DNA from: Cognatilysobacter bugurensis
Lineage (GTDB): Bacteria > Pseudomonadota > Gammaproteobacteria > Xanthomonadales > Xanthomonadaceae
Direction of reading: 5' to 3'
DNA length: 64,000 nt
NCBI RefSeq assembly: GCF_014652095.1
Contig: NZ_BMYD01000002.1
Coordinates: forward strand, 1 to 64,000
Shown here: one piece after another, positions 26,303-34,821 of the stretch
Numbering within the stretch: the first letter of the stretch is position 1
Layout: the number at the start of each line of letters is the position of its first letter
The notes under the pieces: model-generated
Told to the model about the DNA's origin: nothing
The model's input: the letters and a program-made list of their open reading frames with translations, nothing else
Databases searched by the model: none
Translations under genes and position numbers: made by a program

Positions 26303-28036
26303 TCAGGCGCGGACAAGCGTCTGCAGCAGCGCGCGCATCTCGACCTTGTCGGCCTCGTCGAGGCCCCCTTCGCGCTGCTTGGCCTGCAGCGTGTCGATGC
26401 GCTGCTGCAGCGTGAGGCGCTCGAGCTGGACGACGTTGTCGTGAAACACCTGCTGCCACTGCAGCGGATCGCCCGGCTGCGATTGCGCGGCGAGTTTCTG
26501 CAACGCGGGGTATTCGTCGCGGCCCTCGAACTGCTCGATCAGCACGCCGGTGCCGATGTCGGGACGTTCGTGCACGAGCTCGACGAGTTCGACGAGCAGC
26601 GGCACGCCCGGCTGGTCGAGCGCGGCGAACCGCGGCGGCACCGCGAGATCGAGCGCGAGCGAGGGCCGCTGCAGCAGCAGCTCGATCGCGCTGCGCACGA
26701 GGCTGCGCTTGGGCGCGGGCGTGCCGCCGCGCGTGGTGCGGGCGCGCTGCGCGGGCACGTGCGTCTGCGGCGGAGCGGCGCGGCCGCCCACGCCGGTGAG
26801 TTCGGTCAGGCGCTGCTGCATGAGATCGGCGAACGCGCCGTCGGGGATCTGCGCGAGCAGCGGCTTCGCGCGCTCGGCGAGCCGGCCCTTGCCTTCGAGC
26901 GTGGCGAGGTTGACGTCGGTCGACAGCGAGTCGAACAGGAACTGCGACAGCGGCGTCGCGATCTTGAGCTGCAGCTCGAACGCCGGCGCACCCTGACGCC
27001 GCACCAGCGAGTCCGGGTCCTCGCCGTCGGGCAGGAACAGGAAGAACGCCTGCCGGCCGTCCTTCATGCGCGGCAGCACGGATTCGACCGCCTTCCACGC
27101 CGCGGCGCGGCCCGCTCGGTCGCCGTCGAAGCAGAAGTAGACGTCCGGCGCGTTGCGGAACAAAAGTTCGGCGTGGTCGGGCGTCGTCGCGGTGCCGAGC
27201 GTGGCGACCGCAGTGTCGAAACCGGCTTCGAACAGCGCGACCACGTCCATGTAGCCCTCGACGACGATGAGCCGTTCGATGCGGTTGTGCGCCTGCCGCA
27301 CCTGCCACAGCCCGTAGAGCTCGCGGCCCTTGTGGAACAGCGGCGTTTCGGGCGAGTTGAGGTACTTCGGCGATGCGTCTTTCTCAAGTACGCGTCCACC
27401 GAACGCGATCGGCCGGCCGCGGCGATCGAAGATCGGGAACATCACGCGGTCGCGGAACTTGTCGTACACGCGGCCGGATTCGTTCTTCGAGAACAGGCCC
27501 GCGCGCTCGAGCAACTGCAGGCGGCGCGGCTCGGTGCCGAGCGCATCGCGCAGTGCGGTGAAGCCGTCGGGCGCGTAGCCGATCGAGAAGCGCTCGCGGG
27601 CCTCCGCGCCGATGCCGCGCCGATCGAGATACGCCTGCGCCTTCGGGCTCGTCGCGAGTTGGGCGCGGAAGAACTTCGCGGCGGCGTCCACCGCGGTGTA
27701 GAGGTCCTGCAGGTCCGGATTGACGTTGCGCTGGCGCGTGTCGCGCGGCACCTCGACGCCGATGCGGCGCGCGAGTTCCTCGACCGCGTCGAGGAACTCG
27801 AGGCGGTCGTAATTCATGAGGAAGCTGATCGCAGTGCCGTGGGCCCCGCAGCCGAAGCAGTGATAGAACTGCTTGACCGGCGACACCGTGAAGCTTGGCG
27901 ATCGCTCGTCGTGGAACGGGCAGCGCGCCGAATACTCCTTGCCTTGGCGCTTGAGCGGCACGCGCGTGCCGATTACCTCCACGAGGTCGCTGCGCGCGAG
28001 CAGGTCGTCGATGAACGCGTCGGGGATGCGGCCCAT
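26303..28036 (-). CDS. dnaG: DNA primase
   Basis: Synthesises RNA primers for DNA replication. 577 residues. The ATG at 28036 has AGGAG six bases upstream; longer in-frame versions are excluded by this and by the alignment start MGRIPDAFIDDLL. The zinc-binding domain has Cys39, His42, Cys60 and Cys63 (CPFHDE, HCFGCG). The TOPRIM core shows IVVEGYMDVVALF and YFCFDGDRAGRAAAW. The C-terminal region (about 430-577) is the helicase-binding domain. It is last in the minus-strand run rpsU - yqeY - acetyltransferase - dnaG; rpoD, which often follows, is not here. Confidence 0.97.
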   Translation of the reverse strand: MGRIPDAFIDDLLARSDLVEVIGTRVPLKRQGKEYSARCPFHDERSPSFTVSPVKQFYHCFGCGAHGTAISFLMNYDRLEFLDAVEELARRIGVEVPRDTRQRNVNPDLQDLYTAVDAAAKFFRAQLATSPKAQAYLDRRGIGAEARERFSIGYAPDGFTALRDALGTEPRRLQLLERAGLFSKNESGRVYDKFRDRVMFPIFDRRGRPIAFGGRVLEKDASPKYLNSPETPLFHKGRELYGLWQVRQAHNRIERLIVVEGYMDVVALFEAGFDTAVATLGTATTPDHAELLFRNAPDVYFCFDGDRAGRAAAWKAVESVLPRMKDGRQAFFLFLPDGEDPDSLVRRQGAPAFELQLKIATPLSQFLFDSLSTDVNLATLEGKGRLAERAKPLLAQIPDGAFADLMQQRLTELTGVGGRAAPPQTHVPAQRARTTRGGTPAPKRSLVRSAIELLLQRPSLALDLAVPPRFAALDQPGVPLLVELVELVHERPDIGTGVLIEQFEGRDEYPALQKLAAQSQPGDPLQWQQVFHDNVVQLERLTLQQRIDTLQAKQREGGLDEADKVEMRALLQTLVRA

Positions 28037-28196
28037 GCTCAGCTCCTGTCGCGCGCGGCGTGGGGGCGCCGGGCCGTGCATGTCGATTCGGCGGCCCGCA
28101 GGCGCGCGCGCACGGGCTGAAGGGGCCAGCCACCCGGGCGGCAATGCAGCGACGGCGCGCGAAGACGGGGCATGTCGGCGCAGGATGCCATGTGGG

Positions 28197-28721
28197 TCAG
28201 TCGTCGCGCCGCGGCAGCGCGGCCGGCTCGATCTCGCGTGCGAGCGCCTGCAGCGCATCGCCGCTCACGCGTTGCACGGTCCACTCGTCCATGCCGACTG
28301 CGCCGAGCGCGCGGTAGAAGTCGATCGCCGGCGTGTTCCAGTCCAGCACCCACCACTCGAAGCGGCCGCAGCCGCGCTCGACCGCGATCGCCGCGAGGCA
28401 CGCCATGAGGCGGCGGCCGAGGCCGTGGCCGCGAAACCGCGGCGACACGTACAGATCCTCGAGGTAAAGCCCGCGGCGGCCGAGGAACGTCGAGAAGTTG
28501 TGGAAGAACAGCGCAAAGCCGGCTGCCTCGCCGTCGACTTCCGCGAGCACGACTTCCGCGGCGGGGCGCTCGCCGAACAGGCTGCCTTCGAGCGTGGCCT
28601 CGTCGGCGATGACTTCGTGCGCGAGCTGCTCGTACTGCGCGAGCTCACGGATGAACGCGAGCACCTGCGGCACGTCCTCGCGCCGCGCGAAGCGCAGGGC
28701 GACCGCGGGCGCGTCGTGCAT
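28197..28721 (-). CDS. GNAT family N-acetyltransferase
   Basis: A 174-residue acetyltransferase resembling the diamine (spermidine/spermine) branch. The acetyl-CoA pyrophosphate loop is RGHGLGRRLM, preceded by LEDLYVSPRFRG, and WVLDWNTPAIDFYRALG is the C-terminal motif of that branch. The ATG at 28721 lies three bases after the yqeY stop, so the two are co-translated. The acceptor (polyamine, amino acid or protein) is not known. It sits between yqeY and dnaG. Confidence 0.85.
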   Translation of the reverse strand: MHDAPAVALRFARREDVPQVLAFIRELAQYEQLAHEVIADEATLEGSLFGERPAAEVVLAEVDGEAAGFALFFHNFSTFLGRRGLYLEDLYVSPRFRGHGLGRRLMACLAAIAVERGCGRFEWWVLDWNTPAIDFYRALGAVGMDEWTVQRVSGDALQALAREIEPAALPRRDD

Positions 28722-28724
28722 CGC

Positions 28725-29171
28725 TCAGCCTGCGAGGCGGCGCTTTACAAGCGCCGAGACCTGGCCCATGTCGGCCTGCCCGGCGAGCTTGGGCTTGAGC
28801 GCGCCCATGAGCTTGCCGATGTCCGCCGGGCCGCTCGCGCCGGTCTCGGCGATCGCGGCATCGATCGCCGCGAGGATCTCGGCTTCGCCCATCTTCGCCG
28901 GCACGTAGCGCTCGACGACGACGATCTCGGCCTGCTCGATCTCGGCGAGGTCGCTGCGGCCGGCGGCTTCGTACTGGCTCACCGAATCGCGGCGCTGCTT
29001 GACCATCTTGTCGAGCACGGCGATCACGGCGGCATCGTCGAGTTCGATGCGCTCGTCGACTTCCTTCTGCTTGATGGCGGCGTTGATGAGCCGGATCACG
29101 CCGAGGCTGTGCTTGTCGCCGCCCTTCATCGCGGCCTTCATGTCGTCGTTGAGTCGCTGCTTGAGGGTCAT
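28725..29171 (-). CDS. yqeY: GatB/YqeY domain protein
   Basis: A 148-residue cytoplasmic protein matching the GatB/YqeY family, the tRNA-binding tail domain of amidotransferase GatB in free-standing form. Conserved parts are LNDDMKAAMKGGDK, LGVIRLINAAIKQKEVD, QRRDSVSQYEAAGR and the C-terminal GKLMGALKPKLAG with QVSALVKRRL. Its exact role is not established. Position behind rpsU and before dnaG is conserved in gammaproteobacteria. Confidence 0.93.
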   Translation of the reverse strand: MTLKQRLNDDMKAAMKGGDKHSLGVIRLINAAIKQKEVDERIELDDAAVIAVLDKMVKQRRDSVSQYEAAGRSDLAEIEQAEIVVVERYVPAKMGEAEILAAIDAAIAETGASGPADIGKLMGALKPKLAGQADMGQVSALVKRRLAG

Positions 29172-29320
29172 GGCGGGGTCTCGATATAAAGAAGCAAGGG
29201 AAGTGGGGCGGCAGGCGCCGGCGGTCCGCAGGACACGGCCGCCTCAGGGCGGGGCCTCATGTGCACGCAACGGCCGCGCGCATAGGTCAGCAGGCGTCGG
29301 GGGCTTTGCGCGGCAAACGC

Positions 29321-29353
29321 AAAAAGCCGACCGCGCGAGGCGCGGCCGGCTTC
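29321..29353 (-). terminator. intrinsic terminator after rpsU
   Basis: On the minus strand a 13-bp stem with one mismatch (AAGCCGGCCGCGC) and a 3-base loop ends in five T and a further T-rich stretch. It lies 37 bases beyond the rpsU stop, between rpsU and yqeY, so part of rpsU transcription likely ends here and uncouples ribosomal protein levels from the downstream genes. Confidence 0.85.
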
Positions 29354-29389
29354 AGCGAGCGACGGTGCCGGCCGGGGCCGGACGCGCGA

Positions 29390-29605
29390 TCAGTACAGGC
29401 GCTGGCGCTTGGTCACGTCGCGCGAGGTGCGACGGGACTGGCGCTTCACCGCGGCCGCGGCCTTGCGCTTGCGTTCCTGGGTCGGCTTCTCGTAGAACTC
29501 GCGCTTGCGGGTCTCGGCGAGGACGCCGGCCTTCTCACAAGTGCGCTTGAAGCGACGCAGTGCAAACTCGAAAGGCTCGTTTTCGCGGACTTTGACGCTG
29601 GGCAT
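29390..29605 (-). CDS. rpsU: 30S ribosomal protein S21
   Basis: A 71-residue basic small-subunit protein. The sequence is textbook: [20 protein letters not shown], then [19 protein letters not shown] and a lysine/arginine-rich tail. AGAGAT precedes the start. It heads the minus-strand run to dnaG and is divergent from tsaD, with 163 bases between them for both promoters. Confidence 0.98.
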   Translation of the reverse strand: MPSVKVRENEPFEFALRRFKRTCEKAGVLAETRKREFYEKPTQERKRKAAAAVKRQSRRTSRDVTKRQRLY

Positions 29606-29768
29606 ACGTGATCTCTGATTCGGAGGACCGCCCAGTCAGAGCGGGCGAGCCGCGTATGATAACGACGCCTCCGCTTGACATGCAAGCCGGGGCGCCGACA
29701 AACCTGCGACGGCGGTCACCGCTGGCAGGACCCGTGGTTCTTCCTCCTCTTCAACCGGCCCTGCTCCC

Positions 29769-30806
29769 GTGATCGTTCTCGGCATCGAAACCAGCTGCGA
29801 TGAAACCGGCGTCGCCGTCTATGACACCGCGACCGGCCTGCGCGCCCACGCGGTCTACAGCCAGATCGCGCTGCATGCCGAATACGGCGGCGTGGTGCCC
29901 GAGCTCGCGAGCCGGGACCACGTGCGCAAGCTGCTGCCGCTGATCCGGCAGACGATGGTCGAGGCCGGCCTGCGCGTCGGCGACCTCGACGGCGTGGCCT
30001 ACACCGCCGGGCCCGGCCTCGTCGGCGCGTTGCTCGTCGGTGCCGGCGTGGCGCGCTCGCTCGCGTGGGCGCTCGACGTGCCGGCGATCGCGGTGCACCA
30101 CATGGAAGGCCATCTGCTCGCGCCGCTCATGGACGACGCCGATCCGCGCGGCCGCCCTGAGCCGCCGTTCGTCGCGCTGCTCGTCTCCGGCGGGCACACG
30201 CAGCTCGTCGCGGTCGATGCGATCGGCCGCTACCGGCTGCTCGGCGAGACGCTCGACGACGCGGCCGGCGAAGCGTTCGACAAGACCGCCAAGCTCATGG
30301 GCCTGCCGTATCCGGGCGGCCCGCAGCTGGCCAAGCTCGCGGAAACCGGGCGGCCCGGCGTGTTCAAGTTCGCGCGGCCGATGACCGATCGGCCCGGTCT
30401 CGATTTCAGCTTCAGCGGCCTCAAGACGCAGGTGCTGCTCGCGTGGCAGCAAAGCGAGAAGAGCGAGACGACGCGCGCGGACATCGCGCGCGGCTTTGAA
30501 GACGCCGTGGTCGACACGCTCGCAATCAAGTGCACGCGCGCGCTCGATGCGGCCGGCTGCGACACGCTCGTGGTCGCCGGCGGGGTCGGCGCGAACCGCC
30601 GCCTGCGCGCGAAGCTCGCGGCGATGGCGGACAAGCGCGGCGGCCGCGTGAGCTTCCCGCCGCCGGCGCTGTGCACCGACAACGGCGCGATGATCGCGTT
30701 CGCCGGCGCGCTGCGGCTGCAGGCCGGCCAGCACGAGGACGCGTCGGTGCGCGTGACGCCGCGCTGGGACATGGCGACGCTGTCCGAGGTCGCGCCGGCG
30801 GCGTGA
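29769..30806 (+). CDS. tsaD: tRNA threonylcarbamoyladenosine transferase subunit TsaD
   Basis: Transfers the threonylcarbamoyl group to A37 of ANN-decoding tRNAs with TsaB and TsaE. 345 residues. Start is GTG at 29769, directly opening the conserved [18 protein letters not shown]. The iron-binding histidines are in [42 protein letters not shown] and [13 protein letters not shown] complete the ASKHA fold. Divergence from rpsU is conserved widely. Confidence 0.97.
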   Translation: MIVLGIETSCDETGVAVYDTATGLRAHAVYSQIALHAEYGGVVPELASRDHVRKLLPLIRQTMVEAGLRVGDLDGVAYTAGPGLVGALLVGAGVARSLAWALDVPAIAVHHMEGHLLAPLMDDADPRGRPEPPFVALLVSGGHTQLVAVDAIGRYRLLGETLDDAAGEAFDKTAKLMGLPYPGGPQLAKLAETGRPGVFKFARPMTDRPGLDFSFSGLKTQVLLAWQQSEKSETTRADIARGFEDAVVDTLAIKCTRALDAAGCDTLVVAGGVGANRRLRAKLAAMADKRGGRVSFPPPALCTDNGAMIAFAGALRLQAGQHEDASVRVTPRWDMATLSEVAPAA

Positions 30807-30978
30807 GGGGCGATGGGCGGTGCGTGCGGCCGCATCGCACCCGCGGCAACGCCGGCGCCTGCTGGCCCGCAATCCGCGTCGGAATGTCGCAGTCGAGCAT
30901 GCCTGCCGATGCGCGGTTCAATGGCGCGCGCGGCTAGCATTGCGCTCCGATCCGGAACCCCGCATCCCGAGCGCCGCC

Positions 30979-31335
30979 ATGGACACGATCTACATCACCG
31001 GCCTGCAGGTCGACATGCGCGTCGGCGTCTACGACTGGGAGCGCCAGGGGCATCAGCCGCTGCGGCTCGATCTTGAGCTCACGCTGCCCGAGGGCACGCC
31101 GCTGTCGGACGGCGACAAGCGCGCGACGATCGATTACGGACACGTCGTCGAAGCCGTGCGCACATTTATTGGCGCCCGCGAGGACGCGTTGCTCGAGACG
31201 CTCGGCGAAGCGCTGTGTGCGCATCTGCTCGAGCGTTTCGATGCCCAAGCCGTGCGGCTGCGCATCGACAAGCCGCAGGCCGCGCTGCTGCTCGGCTGCG
31301 CGCACGTCGGCATCGACCTCGTGCGCCGGCGCTGA
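30979..31335 (+). CDS. folB: dihydroneopterin aldolase
   Basis: Makes 6-hydroxymethyl-dihydropterin in folate synthesis. 118 residues, normal for the family. Marker residues are IYITGLQVDMRVGVYDWER, the ATIDYGHV motif and LLETLGEALCAHLLERF; the glutamate and lysine used in catalysis are in these segments (DKPQAA near the end). The next gene, folK, starts one base after the stop codon. Confidence 0.93.
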   Translation: MDTIYITGLQVDMRVGVYDWERQGHQPLRLDLELTLPEGTPLSDGDKRATIDYGHVVEAVRTFIGAREDALLETLGEALCAHLLERFDAQAVRLRIDKPQAALLLGCAHVGIDLVRRR

Positions 31336-31336
31336 C

Positions 31337-31735
31337 ATGCAGTGGCTGTTGCTGCTCGGCGCCGAGGCGCAACACGACACGCTCGATGCCGCGCTCGAGG
31401 CGTTGCGCACGCTCGGCGAGGTCGAGCCGCTCACGCGCGAGCGGTTGACCGATGCCGCGAGTGGCGCGCCCAAGCGCTACCGCAACCGACTCGTAAGCTT
31501 GGACGTCCCGCTCGACCGCGAGGCCCTCGTCGACGCCTGCAAAGCGATCGAGCGCGCGTTCGGACGCGGAAGCGTCGACGGCGTGCCGCTCGACATCGAC
31601 GTGTTGGCGTGTTGCGTCGACACGCACTGGCAGGTCGATGCGCATGCACGTGCCAAGGGCGAGTTCGATGCCCCGCATGTGCGCCTGCTGCTCGCCGACG
31701 CCGGGCTCGACGGGCGCTTCGACGCGGCGGGCTGA
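31337..31735 (+). CDS. folK: short, divergent 6-hydroxymethyl-dihydropterin pyrophosphokinase
   Basis: By position right after folB and by sequence this is a FolK homologue, which transfers pyrophosphate from ATP to the pterin. The product is only 132 residues, against about 150-165 usually. The start LLLLGAEAQHDTLDAALEAL matches the family's first strand and helix; YRNRLVSLDVPLD corresponds to the FxN region; PLDIDVL keeps the DxD that binds two Mg2+. The usual arginine before that motif (PRxLDLD) is replaced by GVPLDID, and the GPxDQP-type loop is absent. It may still be active; without other folK in view this is the best candidate. Confidence 0.75.
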   Translation: MQWLLLLGAEAQHDTLDAALEALRTLGEVEPLTRERLTDAASGAPKRYRNRLVSLDVPLDREALVDACKAIERAFGRGSVDGVPLDIDVLACCVDTHWQVDAHARAKGEFDAPHVRLLLADAGLDGRFDAAG

Positions 31736-31755
31736 TCCACGCATCCGCGCAGTCC

Positions 31756-31875
31756 GTTGGTTCGACAGGCACGTCCATTGACTGCACGCGACAGGGGCAA
31801 ATTCGACGGGCGGCCTGTGCGATTACTGCTGGCCGATGCCGGGCTCGACGGGCGCTCGACGCGGTGTTCTGATCC
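31756..31875 (+). pseudogene. decayed duplicate of the folK 3' end
   Basis: Bases 31756-31875 repeat 31611-31739, the last third of folK and its stop region, with many substitutions and small gaps. Both blocks begin GTTGnnTCGACA and both contain GCCGGGCTCGACGGGCG followed by CGACGCGG and a TGATCC. In one frame the copy still reads VRLLLADAGLDGR, as folK does, but upstream frames are broken and there is no start. It looks like an old tandem duplication of the gene end that has since decayed. Confidence 0.75.
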
Positions 31876-32054
31876 TCGCGCCGGCGCTCCGCCGACGTGT
31901 CCGACAGGCATGTGCCCGACCCCGGGTCATCGCGTGCATTGCCAAGGTGCCCTGCGTGCGAGCAGCGCTCGTATGTGCCGAAGTGAGGGTCTGCCGAACG
32001 CTGCGCTCGAGTCCGCTCCGCCACGCGATCTCTGCCGCACGGCGACCTCCGCGC

Positions 32055-32798
32055 TCAGATCGACAGGCTGCGCCCACCGTCGACTTCGAGCACGGTGCCG
32101 GTCACGTAGCGCGCGTCGCACACCAGGTAGCGCACCGCATCGGCAATGTCCTCGGGCGTGCCCTGACGCGCGAGCGCGGTGCGCTCGACGACGGTCGCGA
32201 GCGTCTCGGCCTTCACCTCGTTCGTCGACCACAGGATGTTGCCTGGCGCGATCGCGTTGACGCGCACCTCGGGCCCGAGCTCGAGCGCGAGGGCCTGCGT
32301 GGCCATCACGAGCGCCGCCTTTGCCATGCAGTACACGCTGTGTCCCGGCAGCGGCCGGCGCGCGTAGATGTCGGCGATGTTGACGATCGCGCCGCCGCTT
32401 GCACGCAGGTGCGGCGCGGCGGCCTGCGCGAGGAAGAACGGCGCACGCGCGTTGCTTGCAAACAGCTCCTCCCACTGCGCGGGCGTGACCGTGCCGAGCG
32501 GCGTCGCGTAGTACGCGCTCGCGTTGTTGACGAGCGCATTGAGCCGGCCGAAATGACCTACCGCGCCGGCGATGAGCTCGGGCAGGCGGTCGAACTCGGC
32601 CAGCTCGGCCTGCAGTGCGATCGCGCTTCCCGCGCGGACACCGTTGAGCTCGGCGAGGAGTTCGTCCATCTCCTCGCGCGAGCGACGGTAGTGCAGTGCA
32701 AGCGACCAGCCCTGCGCATGCAGGCGACGCGCGATGCATGCGCCGATGCGCTTGGCGCTGCCGGTGATGAGGGCGACGGGGGCAGGTGCAGAAGTCAT
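32055..32798 (-). CDS. pteridine reductase (SDR family)
   Basis: NADPH-dependent reductase of pterins or dihydrofolate, 247 residues. The cofactor loop is TGSAKRIG, the form used by pteridine reductases in place of the general SDR TGxxxGIG. Further motifs are LVNNAS, the catalytic YCMAK (Tyr, Lys), and the C-terminal VTGTVLEVDGGRSL. ATG at 32798 is used because the alignment starts here. Close to folB/folK, it suggests folate or tetrahydromonapterin recycling; FolM has the same activity in E. coli. Confidence 0.88.
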   Translation of the reverse strand: MTSAPAPVALITGSAKRIGACIARRLHAQGWSLALHYRRSREEMDELLAELNGVRAGSAIALQAELAEFDRLPELIAGAVGHFGRLNALVNNASAYYATPLGTVTPAQWEELFASNARAPFFLAQAAAPHLRASGGAIVNIADIYARRPLPGHSVYCMAKAALVMATQALALELGPEVRVNAIAPGNILWSTNEVKAETLATVVERTALARQGTPEDIADAVRYLVCDARYVTGTVLEVDGGRSLSI

Positions 32799-32890
32799 CG
32801 AAGTCGGTCGAATCGGAAGTGGCGCGACCACGCGGCCGTTCAGAGACGGCCGGTATGCTGCGACGCCCAGTATCCACGCAGAGCCGCCGC

Positions 32891-34156
32891 ATGACGTCAT
32901 CGACTGCGCCCGACGCACCCCGCCCCGGTTCAACGGCGCCGGCCGACGCGCCTGATGCCGATCCGCGCCGCGGCAAACAGCATGACGCGGACGAACCCGG
33001 CAACGACGCGATCGCGCACAGCGCGCGGCTCGCGACGCTGATCCGCGAACAGATCGCAGCCAACGACGGCGCGATTCCGTTCTCGCGTTTCATGGAGCTT
33101 GCGCTGTATGCGCCCGGCCTCGGCTACTACAGCGCGGGCGCGACGAAGTTCGGCCCGGAAGGCGACTTCGTCACCGCGCCCGAGCTTGGCCCCGTATTTG
33201 CCGCATGCACGGCTGAAGCCGTTGCGCCGGTGCTGCGCCAGCTTGGTCCATCGGCCGTGTTCTTCGAACTCGGCGGCGGCACCGGCGCGTTCGCCCAGGT
33301 TGCGCTGCAGCGCCTGCTCGAACTCGATGCTTTGCCCGACCGCTATCTCATCCTCGAGCCCAGCGCGCAGCTGCGCGAACGCCAGCGCGAGCGTTTGCAG
33401 GAGCGGCTGCCGCCGATGTTGTTCGAGCTCGTCGAATGGCTCGACGGCCCGCTGCCGCACGACTGGGCCGGCGTGCTGTTCGCGAACGAGGTGCTCGACG
33501 CGCTGCCGACGCCGCGCTTCGCGATCGACGGCGGGCTCGTGTACGAAGAGCACGTGATCGTCGAGGGCGACGGGTTTGCGCGTACGCTGCGGCCGGCCGA
33601 CGCGTTCCTCGAACAGGCCGTGCGCCACATCGAGCGCCGCATCGGCCGGTCGTTCGCGGACGGCTACCGCTCCGAGTTGCTGCCGCAATTGCCGTACTGG
33701 ATCCAGGCCGTGTCGGGCGGGTTGCAGCGCGGCGCGATGCTGTTCGTCGACTACGGCTACCCGCGCGGCGAGTACTACCTGCCCGAGCGCGACGACGGCA
33801 CGCTGCGCGCGTTCTCGCGCCACCGCGTGCACGGCGATCCGTTGATCTGGCCCGGGCTGCAGGACATCACCGCATCGGTCGACTTCACCGCGCTGGCCGA
33901 GGCCGGCGTCGGCGCAGGCTTCGACCTCGCCGGTTACTGCACGCAGTCGAGCTTCCTGCTCGGCAACGGCCTTGCGGGCGTGCTCGAGCGCATCGAGCGC
34001 CTCGACGACGAGCGCGAGCGGCTGCGGCGCCACAACGAGGTCAAGCGGCTCACGCTGCCGACCGAGATGGGCGAGCGTTTTCAGGTCATGGGCTTCGAGA
34101 AGGACGTCGAGTTCGGCATCGCGTTCCTCGCGGGCGACCTGAGCTTCCGGCTGTAA
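32891..34156 (+). CDS. MidA/NDUFAF7-type SAM-dependent methyltransferase
   Basis: A class I methyltransferase of 421 residues from the COG1565 family; the mitochondrial member NDUFAF7 methylates an arginine of complex I. Characteristic parts are FMELALYAPGLGYYSAG, GDFVTAPELGPVF, the SAM loop FELGGGTGAFA, FANEVLDALP and MLFVDYGYPRGEYY. The first 45 residues are low-complexity Pro/Asp/Ala and may be disordered; a later start cannot be ruled out. The bacterial target is not known. Divergent from the pteridine reductase. Confidence 0.87.
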   Translation: MTSSTAPDAPRPGSTAPADAPDADPRRGKQHDADEPGNDAIAHSARLATLIREQIAANDGAIPFSRFMELALYAPGLGYYSAGATKFGPEGDFVTAPELGPVFAACTAEAVAPVLRQLGPSAVFFELGGGTGAFAQVALQRLLELDALPDRYLILEPSAQLRERQRERLQERLPPMLFELVEWLDGPLPHDWAGVLFANEVLDALPTPRFAIDGGLVYEEHVIVEGDGFARTLRPADAFLEQAVRHIERRIGRSFADGYRSELLPQLPYWIQAVSGGLQRGAMLFVDYGYPRGEYYLPERDDGTLRAFSRHRVHGDPLIWPGLQDITASVDFTALAEAGVGAGFDLAGYCTQSSFLLGNGLAGVLERIERLDDERERLRRHNEVKRLTLPTEMGERFQVMGFEKDVEFGIAFLAGDLSFRL

Positions 34157-34202
34157 TCGTGCAGGCGCGCTGCACCCAAAGCCGCCGCAGACGCGACGCG
34201 GC

Positions 34203-34634
34203 ATGAGCGCGCCGGTGCGACGCCTGCGCCCGCAGCGCTGGCCCCATGCGTGGCTGGCGCTTTGGATTGCGATGATCGCAGTCGTGCTGTTCGGATCGCT
34301 GCTGCCGGCCCAGCGCCTGCCGCCGCCCGCGTTCGACGGCATCGACAAGGTCCAGCACCTGTTCGGCTACGCCGTGCTCGCGGCGTATGCGGTGCTGCTG
34401 ATCGCGCGCGTGCGCCTGCAGGTCTTTGCAATGCTGGGGCTCGTCGCACTCGGCATCGGCATCGAACTCGCACAGGACGCGCTGACGGCCACGCGCCGCG
34501 CCGATGCCGCCGACGTCGTGGCGAACACGCTCGGCGTGCTGCTTGGCTGGAGTCTCCAACGCACGCGGCTGCGGGAGATGCTCGTGGCGCTCGAGGCGTG
34601 GCTGATGCAGGTGAGGACGAGAGTCACACGGTGA
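34203..34634 (+). CDS. VanZ-like membrane protein
   Basis: A 143-residue membrane protein with three or four helices. The signature DKVQHLFGYAVLAAYA, with a His and Asp pair facing each other, and GIGIELAQ identify the VanZ-like family, whose function is unclear outside teicoplanin resistance. The C-terminus is basic. Gap to the methyltransferase is 46 bases, so they may be co-transcribed. Confidence 0.8.
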   Translation: MSAPVRRLRPQRWPHAWLALWIAMIAVVLFGSLLPAQRLPPPAFDGIDKVQHLFGYAVLAAYAVLLIARVRLQVFAMLGLVALGIGIELAQDALTATRRADAADVVANTLGVLLGWSLQRTRLREMLVALEAWLMQVRTRVTR

Positions 34635-34660
34635 CGCTGACGCGCATTGGTGCAACAGCG

Positions 34661-34692
34661 GGATACGTGGATGCATGGCCTAGGACGTATCC
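34661..34692. repeat. inverted repeat between VanZ-like gene and cca
   Basis: GGATACGT and ACGTATCC flank 16 bases in the 187-base gap between two convergent genes. The loop contains a small palindrome (ATGCAT). It could form a weak hairpin or be a binding site; nothing else supports a role. No gene is seen in this gap. Confidence 0.35.
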
Positions 34693-34821
34693 ACGCGGCC
34701 ACGCAGCGACCCGGCGACGGACTTGGGCAGAGCTGCAACGGCGGCGGACGGCACGTGTCTAAACAGCACGCGCACTCGATATCGAACCCGTGCAGCGCCG
34801 AGCCAGTCGGAACCTCTCGCC

